A stretch of 34,944 bases of DNA from Tychonema bourrellyi FEM_GT703 (lineage in GTDB: Bacteria; Cyanobacteriota; Cyanobacteriia; Cyanobacteriales; Microcoleaceae), in the NCBI RefSeq assembly GCF_002412335.2, contig NZ_NXIB02000045.1, positions 1 to 34,944 of the forward strand. The letters run 5' to 3'. A model generated the notes under the pieces. That model was not told the origin of the DNA. It ran no database searches and saw nothing but the letters and a program-made list of their open reading frames with translations. Positions 31,794 to 34,944 of this stretch are shown here, in pieces. Numbering within the stretch: position 1 is the first letter of the stretch; every line of letters starts with the position of its first letter. The position numbers and the translations under genes are program-made.

Positions 31794-32864
31794 TTATAAA
31801 CTTAAAAAAGGCAGATTTACCACTTCTCCAGCAATTTCTCCCACTTGTACTTTCAATCCTTCACCTCCTGCTTTTGTGCGGATATAAGCAAGACCGAAAA
31901 ATCCTGATTCGGTTTCAGTTGCACTGGTAAGTTTGCCGACTTTTTCCTCTCCGATTGTCACCACAGTACCTGGTGCAACATACCCGCTTAATTGCACGCC
32001 CCAAAGTTGCTGTTTGACTCCTTTGTAGGTGTTCAATCGAGCAATTGTTTCTTGACCAATGTAGCAACCTTTATCATAGGTAATTGTGTGTAAAAGTCTT
32101 GCTTCTAGGGGATTGTAGTCATCTGTAAGTTCAAAATCTGCTGCGGGGCGACCTTGTTCTATTCGCAATTGTTCCCAAATGCGATCGCCCATTGGTACAG
32201 CCCCAGCTTTGACTAATTCATGCCACAAGCTAGCTGCATCGCTGGCTGACGCAATTAAGGTGTATCCAGGAGATGCTAAACCGCTACCAACCGCAACTCG
32301 AACCCCCCCTTCATCCCCCCCTTGGTAAGGGGGGGGTTTTATCAATTTGTGAGTAGCATAGGGTTGATTTTCGAGTTCGCTAACTCCGATTTGTGCGAGT
32401 AATTTACTGCTTTCTGGGCCGAGGAGACTGAAAGCAACAGTTGTATCGGTTAAGTCTGTTAATTCTACCCGATCCATTGGGAAAATATAGCGATCGAGCA
32501 ATTCGAGTAATTGTCGGCGGCGGTTGGGGGAAACTAGCAGCAGTACAGCATCTTCTGTAGCATAGGCGGTGGCGAGATCGATCGTGCGCGCGGTGGATGT
32601 CACGAAAACGGTGTCGCAACCTTGACCTGGTTGGAGTTTGTTGATATTATTGGTAGTCTGATTGTGCAAAAACCGTAGGCGATCGCTATCAGTGATTTGA
32701 ATGCGTCCCCAGTGAGTGCGATCGCACAAAGCTACACCCTGTTTAGTCGCAGTAATCGCGGCTGGATCATTCCCAAAACTAACTGCGACAGTTTCTCCGG
32801 TTGTCAACTCGGTAAAGATAGCATTGGAGGATGTTTGAATATCGTGCAATTCTTGAATCATCAT
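31794..32864 (-). CDS. ygfZ: Folate-binding YgfZ/GcvT-like protein
   Basis: YgfZ (IBA57-like) proteins support iron-sulfur cluster enzymes in a tetrahydrofolate-dependent way. The 356-residue protein has the signature KGCYIGQET (conserved Cys) and the GcvT fold: VALCDRTHWGRIQITDSDRL near the start, RLEFLHNQTT-like RLRFLHNQTTNNI, GDRIWEQLRIEQGRP, DYNPLEARLLHTITYDKGC. A segment KPPPYQGGDEGG (about residues 175-188) is coded by a C-run/G-run palindrome not expected in the family; the frame is kept. Two consecutive ATG codons at the start are possible. Confidence 0.93.
   Translation of the reverse strand: MMIQELHDIQTSSNAIFTELTTGETVAVSFGNDPAAITATKQGVALCDRTHWGRIQITDSDRLRFLHNQTTNNINKLQPGQGCDTVFVTSTARTIDLATAYATEDAVLLLVSPNRRRQLLELLDRYIFPMDRVELTDLTDTTVAFSLLGPESSKLLAQIGVSELENQPYATHKLIKPPPYQGGDEGGVRVAVGSGLASPGYTLIASASDAASLWHELVKAGAVPMGDRIWEQLRIEQGRPAADFELTDDYNPLEARLLHTITYDKGCYIGQETIARLNTYKGVKQQLWGVQLSGYVAPGTVVTIGEEKVGKLTSATETESGFFGLAYIRTKAGGEGLKVQVGEIAGEVVNLPFLSL
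32301..32340. repeat. Single C-run/G-run palindrome inside ygfZ
   Basis: AACCCCCCCTTCATCC followed by CCCCCTTGGTAAGGGGGGGG. It encodes PPPYQGGDEGG in ygfZ and uses the same core as the arrays in purL and tlyA. Confidence 0.93.
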
Positions 32865-33283
32865 ATTTTGTTCACTGTTGATAGTTGACTGTTGACTGTT
32901 CTCTGTTGACGGTGACTGTTATCTGCTACGAATAAGCTGTGGAGCTTTAAACCACTAACGCGGCCTGTAGGGTGCGTCAGCTCGATCGCTTCCACCGACT
33001 AGGGAAACGCTGCGGGCTGACGCACCCTACAATACTAATAAGCTGTGGAGCATTTAAACCACTAACGCTGCCTGTAGGGTGCGTCAGCTCGATCGCTTCC
33101 ACCGACTAGGGAAACGCTGCGGGCTGACGCACCCTACAATACTAATAAGCTGTGGAGCATTTAAACCACTAACGCTGCCTGTAGGGTGCGTCAGCTCGAT
33201 CGCTTCCACCGACTAGGGAAACGCTGCGGGCTGACGCACCCTACAATACTAATAACGAATAACCAATAACGAATAACCAATAA
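32865..33283. other. Intergenic region dominated by a 107-bp array
   Basis: Upstream of ygfZ lie short GTTGACTGTT/CTGTTGAC repeats (32873-32925), related to those at 18479-18512. The 107-bp array (32931-33252) follows, then ACGAATAACCAATA repeats up to the 33284 gene end. No gene is seen; the ygfZ promoter must be close to 32870-32930. Confidence 0.7.
32931..33252. repeat. About 107-bp x 3 array with internal GTAGGGTGCGTC hairpins
   Basis: Units start at 32931, 33037 and 33144 (106 and 107 bp apart). Each has AATAAGCTGTGGAGC, CACTAACGC, then GTAGGGTGCGTCAGC, a HIP1-like CGATCGC spacer, and GCTGACGCACCCTAC, so every unit folds as a 15-bp hairpin. The three copies are nearly identical. Confidence 0.96.
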
Positions 33284-33667
33284 CTAATGACCTAAATTTG
33301 CAAAGACTTCCTGTATTAATTGTCTAGTTTTAGCATCCAGACGCATCCAATCTACATCGCCAGTATCCTCCTCAATCAAAAGAGTGTCAATTACAACTTC
33401 CTGGCTTTGCATATCAGAGTGGGCTGGCTGGTAGTTAACAAAACAGACTCGATAGCAAAGTTCCCAAATATCGATCGACCTTTGTTCACCTTGTCGGTCT
33501 AAAATTAGTTGATAGCCAGGAAAAGGAGTGTGCACTTCTTGGTAAGTCCCTGTCCAAACCGACTCTTCTAGTTGTTTGCGGATGTTGTCGAGCACTCGGA
33601 TTAAGGCTGGCTGCATCAAAAGTTCAGCTTGCTGCCACGCGATCGGGCTAGTTATTTTCGGCTTCAT
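33284..33667 (-). CDS. Hypothetical cytosolic protein
   Basis: This 127-residue protein begins MKPKITSPIAWQQAELLMQP, then VLDNIRKQLEESVWTGTYQE, DIWELCYRVCFVNY, and an acidic EEDTGDVDWMRLDAKTRQLIQ before the end. It looks like a small alpha/beta protein conserved in cyanobacteria; no domain is recognised. No membrane segment or signal peptide. It is preceded by an intergenic region with two large palindromic elements. Confidence 0.7.
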   Translation of the reverse strand: MKPKITSPIAWQQAELLMQPALIRVLDNIRKQLEESVWTGTYQEVHTPFPGYQLILDRQGEQRSIDIWELCYRVCFVNYQPAHSDMQSQEVVIDTLLIEEDTGDVDWMRLDAKTRQLIQEVFANLGH

Positions 33668-33764
33668 ATATCACGATTCTAAAAAGGAAAATCAATTAAT
33701 TAATTTTCCAGCATAGAGTGCCAACTTTTTGACATCCGCTACAAAATGTTGAATTGAGAAATTA

Positions 33765-33979
33765 GGAGACGGCAATGCCCATAGGTGTCAACTTAAGCTT
33801 GAAACCCTTGGTATCTCTTGCTTTTACCTAAGTCTAGATCCCCCTAAATCCCCCTTAAGAAGGGGGACTTTGAAAAGACTCCTGTCCCCCCCTTCTTAAG
33901 GGGGGCTAGGGGGGATCTAGATTTAATAGTCAAACAGCAGTCTGTGACAGGGTTTGACGTTAAGTTGACACCAATGGGC
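33765..33979. mobile_element. MITE-like palindromic element A with a C-run/G-run interior
   Basis: The left arm 33765-33797 starts GGAGACGGCAATGCCC and ends GGTGTCAACTTAAG. The right arm 33961-33979 is TAAGTTGACACCAATGGGC. The interior contains a long inverted repeat, AGATCCCCCTAAATCCCCCT at about 33826 and its counterpart ending at about 33918, with CCCCCCTTCTTAAGGGGGG. It is non-coding. Confidence 0.85.
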
Positions 33980-34013
33980 TCTTGGAGTGTCCCTACCCAA
34001 AATAAGATTGTAG

Positions 34014-34218
34014 GGAGACGGCAATGCCCATTGGTGTCAACTTAAGGTAAAACCGATAGTCCGACAGGGGTTGAAACCCCTGTCTCAAAGCGAAAGTCCT
34101 CTTAAGAGGACTGAAGAACTCATTAGTCCTCTTGAGAGGACTTTCGCTATTAGACAGGGAATTCATTCCCTGGCGGGCTTTCAGGCTTAAGTTGACACCA
34201 ATGGGCAATGCCGTGTCC
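34014..34218. mobile_element. MITE-like palindromic element B with different interior
   Basis: 33-bp arms at 34014-34046 and 34186-34218 differ at about three positions and are nearly identical to those of element A. The interior is unrelated to that of A: nested palindromes with AGTCCTCTTAAGAGGACT, GACAGGGGTTGAAACCCCTG and CAGGGAATTCATTCCCTG. It is non-coding. Confidence 0.88.
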
Positions 34219-34271
34219 TCTATCCTTGAGGGCTAAAAACGGCTGAAACTGTTGATATTCAGTTATCTGAT

Positions 34272-34342
34272 GGGTAATGTAGGATTTGAACCTACGGCAT
34301 CCTGCGTGTAAAGCAGGCGCTCTACCACTGAGCTAATCACCC
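34272..34342 (-). tRNA. trnV: tRNA-Val(UAC)
   Basis: The minus strand reads as a complete cloverleaf: acceptor arm GGGTGAT/ATTACCC with one G-U pair, a D-arm GCTCAGTGGTAGAGC, an anticodon arm CCTGC-TTTACAC-GCAGG with anticodon UAC, and a TPsiC arm with GGTTCAAATCC. No CCA is encoded. Confidence 0.96.
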
Positions 34343-34413
34343 TTTTGCGCTTACAAGGATTTATCATATCACAGTGTCTCAGAAATATCAACTAAAAAAA
34401 TCATAAATTTTAA

Positions 34414-34944
34414 ATGCCCTCTGGCCGTACTCACGATCGCATTACCCTGTGGACTTTACCCTTTGTCGCAGCCCTCACTTTTGCTCACACTCAAAGCAGC
34501 AATCTGACTTTGCTGGTGTCTGGTAGCTTTTTATTTGGCGGGCTGATGTTTGGCCCTGACTTGGATATCTACTCCTGTCAGTATCAACGCTGGGGATGGT
34601 TCAAACTGATTTGGCTTCCGTACCAAAAAAACCTGCGCCACCGTTCTTTGGTGTCCCACGGGCCTCTAATTGGCACTGCTTTGCGAATCTTGTACCTCGC
34701 TACCTGGATCGGAGTTTTCGGGATATTGGGATTGGTAATTGCCGAAAAAATTGGCAACTTAGCCGGGAATTGGCAGGATGTGGTTTTGGGTTGTTGGCGA
34801 TCGATCGTCCAACACCCGATCGAGCTTTTAGCTATTTACATCGGCTTAGAATTGGGTGCGATGAGCCACTATCTCAGCGATTGGGGCGGCTCGGCTTACA
34901 AAAGATTCAAGAAGCAAGAAGGAAGAAGGAAGAAGGAAGAAGGC
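34414..34944 (+). CDS. DUF2227 metal-binding membrane protein, cut by the window edge
   Basis: The ATG at 34414 opens a frame that runs to the end of the window (177 codons, no stop). It starts MPSGRTHDRITLWTLPF and has His/Asp groups GPDLDIYS, RHRSLVSHGP and SHYLSDW, the pattern of the cyanobacterial DUF2227 putative metal-binding membrane proteins. Three or four hydrophobic helices are visible (about 17-50, 95-115, 140-155). The last 12 codons are a purine-rich GAAGAAGG simple repeat coding KKQEGRRKKEEG, so the C-terminus may be extended by a microsatellite. Confidence 0.88.
   Translation, partial: MPSGRTHDRITLWTLPFVAALTFAHTQSSNLTLLVSGSFLFGGLMFGPDLDIYSCQYQRWGWFKLIWLPYQKNLRHRSLVSHGPLIGTALRILYLATWIGVFGILGLVIAEKIGNLAGNWQDVVLGCWRSIVQHPIELLAIYIGLELGAMSHYLSDWGGSAYKRFKKQEGRRKKEEG

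Larger units (their letters stand above)
33668..34271. other. Intergenic region with two related palindromic elements
   Basis: This 604-bp gap lies between the hypothetical gene (minus) and tRNA-Val (minus). It contains the elements at 33765-33979 and 34014-34218 and no intact gene. Confidence 0.8.

Noticed and set aside
34047-34185. tRNA-like or structured ncRNA in element B
   Set aside because: The folds are simple nested palindromes without cloverleaf features; repeat DNA explains them.

Overview
This is a chromosomal stretch of a filamentous, non-marine cyanobacterium, most like Microcoleus/Oscillatoria. The grounds are an allophycocyanin gene (apcF), cyanobacterial glutamine synthetase, crtE next to a divergent PAP2 gene, xisH/xisI, DUF29, DUF3352, YbjN and DUF2227 proteins, frequent HIP1 octamers (GCGATCGC), and very many short tandem and palindromic intergenic repeats. 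The genus is inferred from general resemblance and was not tested.

Layout. (1) 1-10.7 kb: purF and purL, both on the minus strand, are separated by about 6.2 kb of accessory genes: xisH-xisI with the stump of a second copy, a DUF29 gene, a small membrane protein overlapping a GNAT acetyltransferase, a Ser/Thr kinase fused to a formylglycine-generating-enzyme (FGE) domain, and an Rpn-type nuclease. (2) 10.7-14.8 kb: a 56-bp repeat array, a pentapeptide-repeat membrane protein, a second nuclease-like protein and a DUF3352 protein. (3) 15.3-16.9 kb: a decayed IS607-family element (tnpA without its catalytic-serine segment, plus tnpB) placed 40 nt upstream of crtE, which is followed by a divergent PAP2 gene. 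(4) 18.5-20.2 kb: a coupled AAA ATPase and small TOPRIM-like protein, the best candidate here for an undescribed defence-type system. (5) 20.3-25.3 kb: YbjN, a ferritin-like protein, two coupled unknown genes, then divergent glnA and apcF. (6) 25.5-33.7 kb: a TlyA methyltransferase, membrane proteins, two adjacent paralogous GTPases, a YgfZ/GcvT-like protein and small unknowns. (7) 33.7-34.9 kb: two large palindromic elements with shared arms and different interiors, tRNA-Val(UAC), and a DUF2227 gene cut by the window edge.

The most striking feature is a C-run/G-run palindrome that sits inside three housekeeping genes. In purL it forms a 10 x 36-bp array coding for 12-residue units. In tlyA it forms about 6.5 x 42-bp units coding for 14-residue units. 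In ygfZ there is a single copy. All leave the reading frame open. The same core lies between genes near 33.85 kb, so an intergenic-type repeat has been absorbed into, and amplified in, protein linkers. Other repeat families overlap gene ends and supply stop codons.

Metabolically, purL and purF serve de novo purine synthesis, glnA nitrogen assimilation, crtE isoprenoid/carotenoid/chlorophyll side-chain supply, apcF the phycobilisome core, tlyA rRNA methylation and ygfZ Fe-S protein maintenance. The remaining genes are accessory or unknown.
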